Shown here piece after piece: positions 21,640 through 40,115 of a stretch of 64,000 nt of DNA; position 1 is the stretch's first letter; each line of letters opens with the position of its first letter. The translations under genes and the position numbers were made by a program. The stretch is from Mixophyes australis (taxonomy: Eukaryota; Chordata; Amphibia; Anura; Limnodynastidae), in contig JAVHZZ010000060.1 in assembly GCA_036250195.1 (NCBI GenBank), positions 620,001 through 684,000 of the forward strand, read 5' to 3'. The notes under the pieces are model-generated. The model made no database searches, was not told where the DNA came from, and worked only from the letters and a program-made list of their open reading frames with translations.

Positions 21640-21925
21640 TATTTTTCCCATTAACATTGTTCCATTCTCAAATAGCTCTGAAGCAATAACTAGGAGTTAA
21701 TTGCTGGATGTCACCTCTCTCCTGATGATAGTTTTCAGTTTTCCGGTCATTGAAAGAGCAGCGCTTATAAGTCTGCCATAAGAAGATATCCCAACAGCGG
21801 CCACAGTGTTTGTGTGTACAACGAACAACTCTATAACGTGACGCGTTTCTCCGCCTCCAAGTGAAATATTTTCAGAAGGATGGAGCCAAAATTCTGCTTG
21901 GAAATCTAAAAGTATATTGGCCAAT
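21640..21925 (-). mobile_element. Penelope-like terminal region
   Basis: The minus strand contains GGAGGCGGAGAAACGCGTCA preceded by CTTCTGAAAATATTTCACTT. A GAAACGCGT box just after a 'CTGAAG/CTGAGG' box is common in frog Penelope-like terminal repeats. No protein-coding part is present. Confidence 0.4.
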
Positions 21926-21958
21926 CAGTAAGGGCCATCAATGAATCCAATTAGAACT

Positions 21959-22002
21959 CAGATCTTACATACATTTATGTATATGTCGTATGTAAGATCT
22001 CA
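21959..22002. repeat. Small palindrome
   Basis: CAGATCTTACATAC and GTATGTAAGATCTCAG pair around a 15-20-bp AT-rich loop. It may be the remnant of a MITE. Confidence 0.7.
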
Positions 22003-22668
22003 GTTTTCTATGTTTATCTAAAGAGACTGCAGCAGCTTTACATACACAAGGATTTATATTTATTATATCTTGTGCACATGTATCCTCTATTTATCTATTT
22101 CGGGAAAAAGGCTCTTCTGGGAAACTCTATTTTTATGTCTTGCTATTCAGAATCATCACATGCAAAAATGTATATTTTGGGTATTTTTGCCCTGTGATTT
22201 CAGAAGCACACTCCAATGCATGCAATGTGTGCCTTGGCCATGCCCATTACTGGTGCTGAACAGAACCAGTTGCAAACAAAATTGCAATCTGGCAAATCAT
22301 TTCTCAAGCCCAGTAACAACATGACTGTGAGCTGTCATTTGTGCCAAAACACCTTTAAGGTCATCATACAAAATGGCCTCTCTGAAATGTTACACCGCTC
22401 TCTAACACGCCTTGGTGAACTATGAATTACTTGGTGTACTCTCCCTTTTCCTGCTGCTTCTCATCCTGCTCCAAAATCATCCTTCTTCTCCTTCTACAGG
22501 ACAAATCCACTGACCACTAGCATAAGGTCAACTATCTCTCTTATCATTTCCTATCATGTCCATCTTGTACACCTACAACAAACTTGACTTAAACACAGAT
22601 CTAATATTTAATATCTATTTTTAATATTTTATTAATATTTATTTTATTTAATATTTTTAATATTTTAA

Positions 22669-23110
<442 letters not shown>

Positions 23111-23225
23111 CAATTGGAAATGAAACAAGTTTTCCGCAATTCTCCAAATATTGTGAAATCAGTTAACTGTTAATGTAAATTAAACAATTGATCCATGTGT
23201 GTGTGTATATATAATACATATATAT

Positions 23226-24430
23226 AGTCCAGTCGTCCACAATATTAATATCGCTGACAAGTGAAGTGAATAACAGTTATTATCTCGTTATAATGGCACC
23301 TGTTAAGTGGTGGGATATATTAGACAGCAAGTCAACACTTAGTTTTTGAAGTTGATGTGTTGGAAGCAGGAAGAATGGGTATGCGTAAGGATCTGAGCGA
23401 CTTTGACAAGAGTCAAATTGTGATGGCTAGATGACTGGGTCAGAGCATCTCCAAAACGACAGATCTTGTGGGGTGTTTGCGGTATGCAGTGGTTAGTACC
23501 TACCAAAAGTAGTCCAAGAAAGGACAACCGGTGAACCAACGACAGGGTCATGGGCACCCAAGCGCATGGGGAGCATAGGCTAGCCTGGCTGGTCCGATCC
23601 CATAGAAGAGCTACTATAGCACAAATTTCTGAAAAAGGTAATGCTGGCTATGATAGCAAGGTGTCAGAACACACAGTGGATCGAAGGTTGCTGCCTATGG
23701 GGCTGTGCAGCCACAGAACGGTTAGAGAGCTCATGCTGATCCACCACCAAAATGCCTACAATGGGCAAGTGAGTGCCAGAACTGGACCATGGAGCAATAG
23801 AAGACGGTGGCCTTGTCTGATGAATCGCATTTTCTTTTACATCATGGATGGCCAGGTGCGTGTGCATCGTTTAATATGGGGAAGAGAAGTCACCAGGATG
23901 TACAATGGGAAGAAGGCAAGCCGGTGGAGGCATTGTGATACTCTAGATTATAATCTACTGGGAAACATTGGGTCCTGGCATTCATGTGGGTGTCACTTTG
24001 ACACATACCACCTACCTAAGCTTTGTTGCAGACCAAGTACACCCCTCCATGGCAGCGGTATTCCCTGAATGTAGTAGACTGTTTCAACAGGATAATGCAC
24101 CCTGCCACATTGCAAAAAGTGTTCAGGAATGGGTTGAGGGACATGACAAAGAGTTCAAGGTGTTGACTTGGCCTCCAAATTCCCTAGATCTCAGTCCATT
24201 CGAGCATCTGTGGAATATGCTGTAAGAATAAGTCCAAGCCTTGGAAGCCCCACCTTACAACTTACAGTACTTAAAGGATCTGCTAACGTCTTGGTGCCAC
24301 ATCCCACAGGACACCTTCACAGGTCTTGTGGAGTCCATGCCTCACATGGTCAAAACAGTTTTGTTGGCACAAGGGGAGGGGGACCTACATAATATTAGGC
24401 AGGTGGTTTTAATGTTGTGGCTGTGTATAT
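23226..24430 (+). mobile_element. Tc1-like DNA transposon, degenerate
   Basis: The ends are inverted: GTCCACAATATTAATATC on the left and GGTTTTAATGTTGTGGCTG on the right. The transposase is in several frames: RKDLSDFDKSQIVMAR, VSTYQK..KKGQPVNQRQGH, ARLVRSHRRATIAQISEK-like, NWTMEQ, then LFQQDNAPCHIAKSVQEW and WPPNSLDLSPFEHLWNML. The last two hold the second Asp and the Glu of the catalytic triad. Frameshifts and stops make it inactive. Length (about 1.2 kb) is close to a full Tc1 element. Confidence 0.9.
23550..24225 (+). pseudogene. Tc1 transposase pseudogene, longest open pieces
   Basis: Two overlapping frames, 23550-24068 and 23968-24225. The first starts like the DNA-binding region (LVRSHRRATIAQISEKGNAG). 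The second covers GPGIHVGVTLTHTTYLSFVA to the DNAPCH and SPFEHLW catalytic motifs. A frameshift near 23970 joins them. The stretch after 24241 (KDLLTSWCHIPQDTF) is the C-terminus in a third frame. Confidence 0.85.
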
Positions 24431-24559
24431 GGGTTATGTTGCCCTTATCTAATTTGCGAACGAGACAGGTGTGCACCACAATAAGCTAACTGGTGCCGTG
24501 CACGGAATTGTTATGGCTGCCACTTGTAAGAAATTGTTAAGCCACATATATGAGGTCTC

Positions 24560-24860
24560 TTAGATCCTCTGCCTCTGTTTCTGATATATTTTACAGGTAA
24601 TGTGAGGCATTCCTAGGTGTTTACTTGGTGCAATCACGAACGATCTGCACTTAATTCTCAAGCCGCGCATGCGCACTGATGAATATGAACTGTGCATGTG
24701 CAAAATGGCCACCAGCTATAGTATAAGTAATAAATGTACATATAGGTGAATTTGTTCTCCTGATAAAGTCTCTAGTAGACGAAACGTGTTGAGGTCATTA
24801 CATGTGATATATTTCTCAAACTTTCTCTGTATCCAATATTGGAATTGAACCACCAGTAAT
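24560..24860 (+). mobile_element. Penelope-like terminal region
   Basis: CTGATAAAGTCTCTAGTAGACGAAACGTGTTGAGG resembles the conserved box near the ends of frog Penelope-like elements (…GACGAAACGCGTTG). No ORF. Confidence 0.4.
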
Positions 24861-25330
24861 TCAATCTTTTGTTTTCTGACTCCACTGAGTGGTGATCAGG
24901 GGAGGGGTGGCAAATTTTAGCCCTGGGGGGAAACCTCGATTCAACAGCCTATTAGGACCATTTTAAAGGGAAAAAAGGCTAGTGGCTAAGTGATCCAGCC
25001 CAAGGTAGCCCATAATGTGACCGGCCCGGTGGGCAGGTGCCCCCCAGCCTGCCCCTGGTGGTGACTAATGACAGTGAGTACTGGTATAATTACACCTTGA
25101 TTACAGATAAGACTTTGATTCTTTTATTTTTTGTGAATGTGCAATTTTTATATTATTCAATAAATTTGTTTTTATGAAAAGATACTATATGGGATTTCTC
25201 ATTCTTTATATCTATGTATGGTGTGAACTAGACAAGCAATATTGAGCCAACAGGAACCTGTACAGATAAGCAAAATAATTTATATTTATCTGGTACACAT
25301 AGTATATGTGGTTTGGTGTGAAATAATATA
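24861..25330. other. No recognised gene
   Basis: Mixed sequence, including a CCCTGG/GGGGAA patch near 24895-25070. No supported coding sequence. Confidence 0.3.
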
Positions 25331-25332
25331 AA

Positions 25333-25337
<5 letters not shown>

Positions 25338-25382
<45 letters not shown>
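25338..25382. repeat. (AT)n microsatellite
   Basis: About 22 AT units in an AT-rich flank. Confidence 0.95.
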
Positions 25383-25384
<2 letters not shown>

Positions 25385-25539
25385 TTATATATTATATACG
25401 TGCTTGGGCGCTCACAAGTATATGTAGGTTAAGAGACCAGTGGAAGTCTTCAAAAAGTAACACTTCCCAGCTGGATAATATATAACACATAGTGTAGTAT
25501 GTTAACACTTAAATATCCTCCACCCAGAAGAGCATTAAA

Positions 25540-26115
25540 GTCCAAAGACTAACGATTTTTCTTGTACAATAACTGGTGTTCAGTTCCTAGTGGTGCAGTT
25601 GTCTCTGGAAACCAGTGAACCACGTGTAGGTGAATGGGGTAACCCCCTTATATAATGTGCTTCCTTAAAAGCTTCTTGTATTATTGCGTTGTATTCTCTA
25701 CATTGATCTTCATAAAGTCTTCTTTCAGTATATAGCTCCCAATATGGAAATGTGAAAAAAGACCTAAAAATATCTACTGCATTATTCTTTATTACACCAA
25801 TACCAAATATTTAAAAATACACTCACATTCCATATAGATAAAAACTGGTGCACAAATCGGTACCATCTACATAAATATAGAGTGGATGACCCTACCACAA
25901 AGCTCACACGAAGACTCGGAGGAAGGTAAAGCTGAAATTAGTCCCGGAATTCTCCTTCCAATCACCAACCAAGTGAACGTCCTGGTCAGCGAGGAATCAC
26001 CACAGTGACCAACGCGTTTTGACTCCTCAGATTTGAGTCTTTCTCAATGTTACTAATTGTCTGACTTTTTAAAGTGTATAGCAGCCAATAAAGTGCCGCC
26101 GTGGAGACAAAGATC
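25540..26115 (-). mobile_element. Penelope-like 5' terminal/UTR region
   Basis: The minus strand has GAGGAGTCAAAACGCGTTGG at about 26030-26011, preceded by an AAAGACTCAAATC run. This is the typical end-box order of Penelope-like elements. It lies about 1.4 kb from the GIY-YIG fragment at 27500-28040 on the same strand and may belong to it. Confidence 0.45.
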
Positions 26116-26139
26116 CTGTACGGAAGTCCTCGCTTAACT

Positions 26140-26650
26140 CGCAATGAGGCTTGAAGGAAATTCAAAGTGAGGCTGCATTCTTTTAGATGGAGTCAAAAAT
26201 GAGGTTTGGATTTAGAAACAGATTTAATGCATATAAATACCAAAACGAGGCTTGGACTTAAATAAAAGAAAACTAATACACGCAAACACATTCAGCTCCA
26301 AACCGAGGCTTGGACTTAGATGGAAACAGGGCTAAAACATAAAGACCTCAAGCACTAAAACGAGACGTGGGCTGGAATATGGCAGAGCTAATACTTACAG
26401 CTATGTTGAGCTCCAAAACGAGGATTGAACTCAATATTAAACGGATTTGTTTATGATACTATAAAAACTAAAATAAGGCATAAATCTAAATAAAAATTTC
26501 CTATAACAAAAACAAAAGTAACTTCTGAAATGAAGTTTTGGCTTGAATTTAAACAGAACTATACATGATATGAATTTTGAGAGTTTTGATCCAAATATAA
26601 ACATAGCTCTCTAAACATTCTTATTTATCCCAAAAACAAGACTTGAGAAG
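26140..26650. repeat. Diverged repeats with AAAACGAGGCTTGGACTTA core
   Basis: Related boxes occur near 26199, 26242, 26297, 26357, 26416 and 26536, and weakly near 26143 and 26632. Spacing is 43-120 bp. Each box starts with A-run plus CGAGG/TGAGG and is followed by TTGGACTTA-like sequence and an ACAG. Drift is heavy, so this is an old array. Confidence 0.6.
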
Positions 26651-27480
26651 TTAATATAAAAATGATGTATCGGACATGTACAGGAATAAAACACACATTC
26701 ATCAACACTATTTCCAGCGATACAATAGAGTCACAATATAAATATTTTTACTTTGTCACAAGTCACCCTACCAGTTACCAGAACCTGTCGTTGATGAGAG
26801 CTTCATCTTTAGCAACCTCCTTTCCTATAGAACCAGATGTGTTTGCCGGTGCTCGGTTGTCCCCAGGGCTTAATCTCGAGTAGTGGTAACTTAATTCAGG
26901 TAAGTGGGCACCACAGAGGACTACGCAATGAGATGTTGAGCTGAGATCTCTATGGCAACTGGGATGCAGGATGCACCAGGACCAAATTTAGCAGGTATAT
27001 GGAGTTTGCAACAGGATGCAGTACCAACCTTCACCAGTAGAACAGATTGGCAGTGCAGAGTAGAGGATGGTATAATACCAGATGTGGACTGTGTAGAGTT
27101 GGAGCTAGAGAGCAACACAGTACAAGGGAAGGTGCTGGAGCAAGATCGAGCTGTAAATCAGGACTGTGAAACACTGCTGACACAGATGAGTTCAATGGAG
27201 TGGATAGCAAAAATAAAATGTAATAAAAGCCCAAAAATGAAAGTGCATAAGTTGTGTAAAAAATGAGAACACAATGATATGTGGAGTTTATAATTACCTA
27301 TATGTAATGCCAAATGATGCCATTAGTAAATATCTATTATACATTCTAATCTATTAGTTTGCAAGTAATTACCTTTCTGTATAACAATTGCTTTCCATAT
27401 CTAGCAATCACCTTTGATAAATGAAACACAGTTTTTATTAGTGTATTCATATGAATCATAAGAATGTCAAATGTTTATCG
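26651..27480. other. No recognised gene
   Basis: Short overlapping frames on both strands (26952-27266 plus; 27031-27234 minus) have no recognised domain. They look like chance frames. Confidence 0.3.
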
Positions 27481-27489
27481 TGATTATAT

Positions 27490-28290
27490 CATAACTGAGT
27501 TGCCCTGTATCAGATAAGAGCTAAACAATCCATAAGGAGAATTCTCTTTGATTCCCTCTTGAGCTCCTGATGGAGATCTCCTCCTCTCAAACCCATCTTG
27601 ATCTGTTCCATGACAAAGGCCTGTAGTGATCTTGGATCACAGTCATGGCACTTCATAAAGTGCCTTTCAACATATGTTAGTTGTTTTAAATTATCTTTGT
27701 TTCTCTTGACTCTCTTTATGTTGCCTACATGCTCCAAAATTCTATATTTGAGTGACCTGCCTGTCATGCCACCATAGTTTAAGTTACAGGGGCAGGTTAA
27801 GCAGTAAATAATATTCGGAGAGCTACAATTTATGAATCCTTTGATTTAACTCTCAAGAACCGATCTTTATACTCCTTTGTTTGTATCATAAATTGGCATG
27901 CCCGGCACACGCCATATTTGAAAAAACCCATTGGTCTATTAGAAATTCTCTTTTCAAATGGTGAGACACTGTGGACTAAATGAAACCCCAAATTCTTAGA
28001 TCTACACCATGTCATAGAGATCCTATCCTCTAACACTTTTTAGAGGTCATCATCAGACTTTAGGATGTTCCAATGTTTCTGGAAGATATTGGCTATTTGC
28101 TGTTCACTGACCTTTCTGCTTTTCGTACAAGCCTAGATTTCAGTTCATTTGATCTTTGAGCATAGATGTTATCATCAGAACAATTTTGTCCCTAATTAAT
28201 TCTCCCTTGGGTATCGCCTGAATTACTGCTGGAAAATTAGAATTTATAAAATGTAAGAAGCTGTTGATGTCTCTGCTATGTGTACTGTCA
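27490..28290 (-). pseudogene. Penelope-like element, RT C-terminus and GIY-YIG endonuclease, frameshifted
   Basis: On the minus strand: LHFINSNFPAVIQAIPKGEL, then LEDRISMTWCRSKNLGFHLV, CRACQFMIQTKEYKDRFL, IIYCLTCPCNLNYGGMTG, RILEHVGNIKRVKRNKDN and MGLRGGDLHQELKRESK. The GIY-YIG signature (IYCL ... GGMTG) and the EHVG motif are clear. Stops and a frameshift separate the parts. It is more complete at the RT side than the copy at 11.6-12.4 kb and only distantly similar to it, so two families or ages are present. Confidence 0.85.
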
Positions 28291-28394
28291 GTGGCTTCAC
28301 TAGGCAGGCACAAGATGGCTGATTATCTTCTGCTTAGTTATTTTATGTATAGAGGAAGTGAATCTGCATGATACAGGGGGTTGGGTAGTGTTAT

Positions 28395-28740
28395 GTGGCT
28401 GCGGGGGCTCACTGTACCATTATTAACCCTGGCACATCACTCATTGTCACTCACCGGACCGTGAGTGCTTCTTCCCGGACATTTAGTGTATGTCCCTTTA
28501 ACTCAATTGGCAGATCAGGCAACACTCCCTATATTAAGCACCTGTGGTCAACACCACGTTGCCTGATCTTGGAGTCTCATTCCCCATGAGTCTCTGAAGG
28601 TGTTCCTGTATTCCTCGTGTATTCAGCGCTGCTGATTCCTGTGGTTTCCAAACCACTTCTACCTCTGTGGTTTCCAAACCACTTCTACTACTGTGGTTCC
28701 CATACCACTTCTACCATCAACTGTATCATCGTGACTGTTT
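28395..28740 (+). mobile_element. LTR-like block preceding the ~77-bp repeats
   Basis: Contains a TCAGGCAACACTCCCTATATTAAGC segment and inverted GTGGTCAACACCACGTTGCC. It leads straight into the tandem repeats at 28741. The segment from about 28300 to 30390, ending CCCGTGACA, could be one solo LTR, but I could not find matching target duplications. Confidence 0.3.
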
Positions 28741-29160
28741 GCTGATTCCTATCCGCTGCCTCCGTGCACTACAGTCTTCTAAACCACATCATCGCTATTA
28801 TATATCATTGTGACTGTTTGCTGATTCCTATCCGCTGCCTCCGTGCACTCCAGCCTTTACTTCACATCCACTCACCTGTTCATCATCAAGTCTGTGAGCT
28901 GATTCCTATCCGCTGCCTCCGTGCACTACAGTCTCCAGCTTGCAACTCGCCTGTGTTCATCATCGTGACTACTAGCTGATTCCTATCCGCTGCCTCCGTG
29001 CACTGCAGTCTCCAGCTTGCAACTCGCCTGTGTTCATCATCGTGACTGCTAGCTGATTCCTATCCGCTGCCTCCGTGCACTACAGTCTTCAGCTTGCAAC
29101 TCGCCTGTGTTCATCATCGTGACTGCTGGCTGATTCCTATCCGCTGCCTCCGTGCACTGC
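28741..29160 (+). repeat. Tandem repeat, ~77 bp, six copies
   Basis: GCTGATTCCTATCCGCTGCC starts near 28741, 28820, 28898, 28975, 29052 and 29129 (spacing 79, 78, 77, 77, 77). Each unit continues TCCGTGCACT.CAGTCT. The last copies are most alike, so growth was probably at that side. Confidence 0.95.
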
Positions 29161-29918
29161 AGTCTCATCTCAGCTCTCCTGTGTTTCCTCGAGACTGCTG
29201 TTCTCATTGCCATCCGCTCCTCTCCGTGATCAACAGCTCCTGGTCTACTCTGCTCTCCCGTGGTCCATCGCTACTGGCACCTATTGGTTGCTACTGGTTA
29301 CCTCCGTGTGCCCGCAGAGCCCTGCTGCTGCTGTCAACGCTATCGTCCATCTACTGCTGATCCGCTCTCCACGCCTTCACGTGTCCCGCTGGTCTCTACC
29401 CTCCAGTCAGCATTGGATTTGTATCTCATCAGCTACTCCTCTGCTGGATCATCTCCATTCTCCTGGGTCCTCCACGAGTCCAGTTCCACGTGTTACTGAT
29501 TCCTGTGGATTCGTGTCCCTGTTGGTCTACTTACCTGTGCGCTGCACCTACTAGACCGCTGCCTCATCCATCCAGGGACTTCTCATCCAGCCGGCCTTCT
29601 GCCGCTCAGGTATCGCTGCACTCCTATCTGACTGCCTGCTTCTGAACCACGGTATGCATACTTCTCATTGACTGTGCTGGTGTATTGCATATCTTGCTGG
29701 ACTGTGTTGGTTCTCCTCTGGAGTCTGCTATCCGCTGAGTCTATTGCCATCATTGACTGTGTTATCTTGTGCTGGATTACTTCAAGAGACTTTCTATATT
29801 TGCAGACCTGTTCAGTCATTTATATATATATTGTGCATATTACTGTGGATCGTATATAAGGTGCCCGTGTATATCCTGTGTTGCAGTCTCTCCCCGTGCA
29901 CCTCCTCACATATATATT

Positions 29919-30185
29919 CAGTGGTACAACTTGCTGATGACAGACCACTGATCCCTGTTTCCTGTATCACCTGTTCCAGTATCCTCTCACACAGCAGTGG
30001 TACAACTTGCTACGGCAGACCACTGACTACCCGGATACCTCCACTTGGATTCCATTCCTTCACTCAGACAGCGGTACAACTTGCTATCCGCAGACCGCTG
30101 ACTCTCATCACCTCCTTGTTTCTGTTGGACATTCCTCCTCACTACAGCAGTGGTACAACTTGCTATCGCAGACCACTGACTACCT
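29919..30185 (+). repeat. Tandem hairpin repeat, ~76 bp, four copies
   Basis: CAGTGGTACAACTTGCTA...CAGACCACTG occurs near 29919, 29995, 30069 and 30148. CAGTGGT pairs with ACCACTG. In the third copy both arms changed together (CAGCGGT / ACCGCTG), keeping the pairing. Long open frames across this block (29744-30361 and others) are composition artefacts. Confidence 0.9.
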
Positions 30186-30389
30186 TCACGTGCCCTTGTC
30201 CATACAGTTCCTCGTGTATTATTACCTCCATATTACCAGTGCTGCTAGTCATAGACTTTCCTGAGCATCTCATTATCTACCATTTCCTGTTCCGTGATCA
30301 CCCAGCTACCAGAGTACCCTATTACCATCTACATTGCTCTGGTAAGCCTACCACCTGGTGATCCCTGGGTAAAGACTCCTAGTGCCCGT

Positions 30390-31115
30390 GACACTCATTT
30401 AAAATTTTCACTTGTGCAGTGTCAGAGGCTGGGAGACACTGTGACAAATGGAGCCCATCACTGACCAGGCTTGTAGAACAATCCCTGCACTAGTCTGACT
30501 TACTATAACGGGATCACTCTGAACAAGTCTTATTGCAAAGGTGAAATGAAAAGAGTCAATACTACTGAACTTTTATATTTCAGATCCCCATAAGATGGAG
30601 CAAAGTTTTGCACCCCTGTAGACACATCTTGACCCACTTAGCCATGGGCATACAATATAAATGAGAGCTTTTGTACAAAAATGACATCACAATATTGCAT
30701 TTAGACCGTGGGACACATTTTTCAAGATTCATAATCAATCCCCAATGGCAAAGTATTACAGATTACAGGATTATTATATGAACTCACACCTTCAATTAGA
30801 GAGTATGAACAAACATACTGTAACAGTGTCTCAGATCCCACATTATATCTCCAACCCATTGCCAGAATTATATATTACTCAGTACCCAATATATCAAGGT
30901 AATCTTGTTTTAACTGTGTACAGTGTGGACGATATCTGGTAGATAAAATAGTTCCACACATGAGTGATCAAATTTTGTGTATAAACTATGTAAATATATT
31001 ATGCTTAGTTTAATTTACATTAATAAAATCAACTGTTTTTACAATATAAAGAGTACTGCAGCTCCTTGTTTCATGTCCAATTGCTTTTCTCCTATGTGAT
31101 ATTCAAGACCTGATT
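30390..31115. other. 3' flank of the zinc-finger gene, no gene
   Basis: AT-rich sequence with no supported coding. TTTATTAATGTAAATTAAAC-type sequence near 31010-31035 is downstream of the minus-strand finger exon and may include its polyadenylation region (AATAAA on the plus strand only, TTTATTA on the other). Confidence 0.35.
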
Positions 31116-31118
31116 TGT

Positions 31119-39290
<8,172 letters not shown>

Positions 39291-39299
39291 CTGCAAGAG

Positions 39300-39610
39300 T
39301 ATGTGACCACGCCCCCTCTGGAACGTCACTGGTACATAACTGTAACAGCAGTATTGTGTAATTTAGACTAAGGGAAAATGGCCGCCACTGTTCTAAATTA
39401 AGGACAATGCAGTAATATGTAATTCACTCTAGTGATAACAATGCTGCTAGTAGTCAGCTGTATGTTATGTTCATTACTAGGTGGTAGAGGCTAAATCCCT
39501 TTCAGATAATTCTGTGACATCACGAGGTCATGTGACTGCTGTAGTCACATGGTACACAGTGCAGGAGCTGCTGCTGGATAACTTCCTGTTCCTGTGTAGT
39601 GGAGGAAAGG
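39300..39610. promoter_or_regulatory. Possible bidirectional promoter
   Basis: The 300 bp between a minus-strand exon candidate and a plus-strand exon candidate include GACATCACGAGGTCATGTGA and GTCACATGG boxes. GGAGGAAAG|GTAAGAAGG at about 39600-39618 is a strong first-exon donor on the plus strand, as in frog ZNF 5' UTR exons. No TATA box was seen. Confidence 0.4.
39481..39609 (+). other. Candidate 5' UTR exon on the plus strand
   Basis: CAGGAGCTGCTGCTGGATAA then CTTCCTGTTCCTGTGTAGTG and GAGGAAAG|GTAAGA. The short exon with a strong donor resembles the non-coding first exons of amphibian ZNF genes. No matching downstream plus-strand coding exon was found close by; the small-exon gene begins near 47 kb. 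Confidence 0.4.
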
Positions 39611-39637
39611 TAAGAAGGAGTTATGTGATGGGGAGGG

Positions 39638-40115
39638 GACATGTGTGACTAAAGGTGCTGGGCAAAGAGGGGACATGTGTGACTAAAGGTGCTGGGCAGA
39701 GAGGGGACATGTGTGACTAAAGGTGCTGGGCAGAGAGGGGACATGTGTGACTAAAGGTGCTGGGCAGAGAGGGGACATGTGTGACTAAAGGTGCTGGGCA
39801 GAGAGGGGACATGTGTGACTAAAGGTGCTGGGCAGAGAGGGGACATGTGTGACTAAAGGTGCTGGGCAGAGAGGGGGCATGTGTGACTAAAGGTGCTGGG
39901 CAGAGAGGGGACATGTGTGACTAAAGGTGCTGGGCAGAGAGGGGACATGTATGACTAAAGGTGCTGGGCAGAGAGGGGACATGTGTGACTAAAGGTGCTG
40001 GGCAGAGAGGGGACATGTGTGACTAAAGGTGCTGGGCAGAGAGGGGACATGTGTGACTAAAGCATGTGGGCAGGGGGGGCATGTGTGACTAAAGCATGTG
40101 GGCAGAGGGGGCATG
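39638..40115. repeat. 34-bp minisatellite, about 13 copies
   Basis: The unit GGGCAGAGAGGGGACATGTG + TGACTAAAGGTGCT repeats every 34 bp with very few changes. The last two or three units change to AAAGCATGTG. It starts about 30 bp after the candidate first-exon donor at 39609. High identity suggests a variable-number locus. Confidence 0.97.

Noticed and set aside
29744..30361. 205-codon open frame
   Set aside because: It runs through tandem hairpin repeats; C/T-rich low-stop composition in several frames explains it. No domain.
28287..30392. Complete LTR with target duplication
   Set aside because: TGTCAG... and ...GTGACA ends are possible, but flanking 4-6 bp do not match, so the limits could not be supported.
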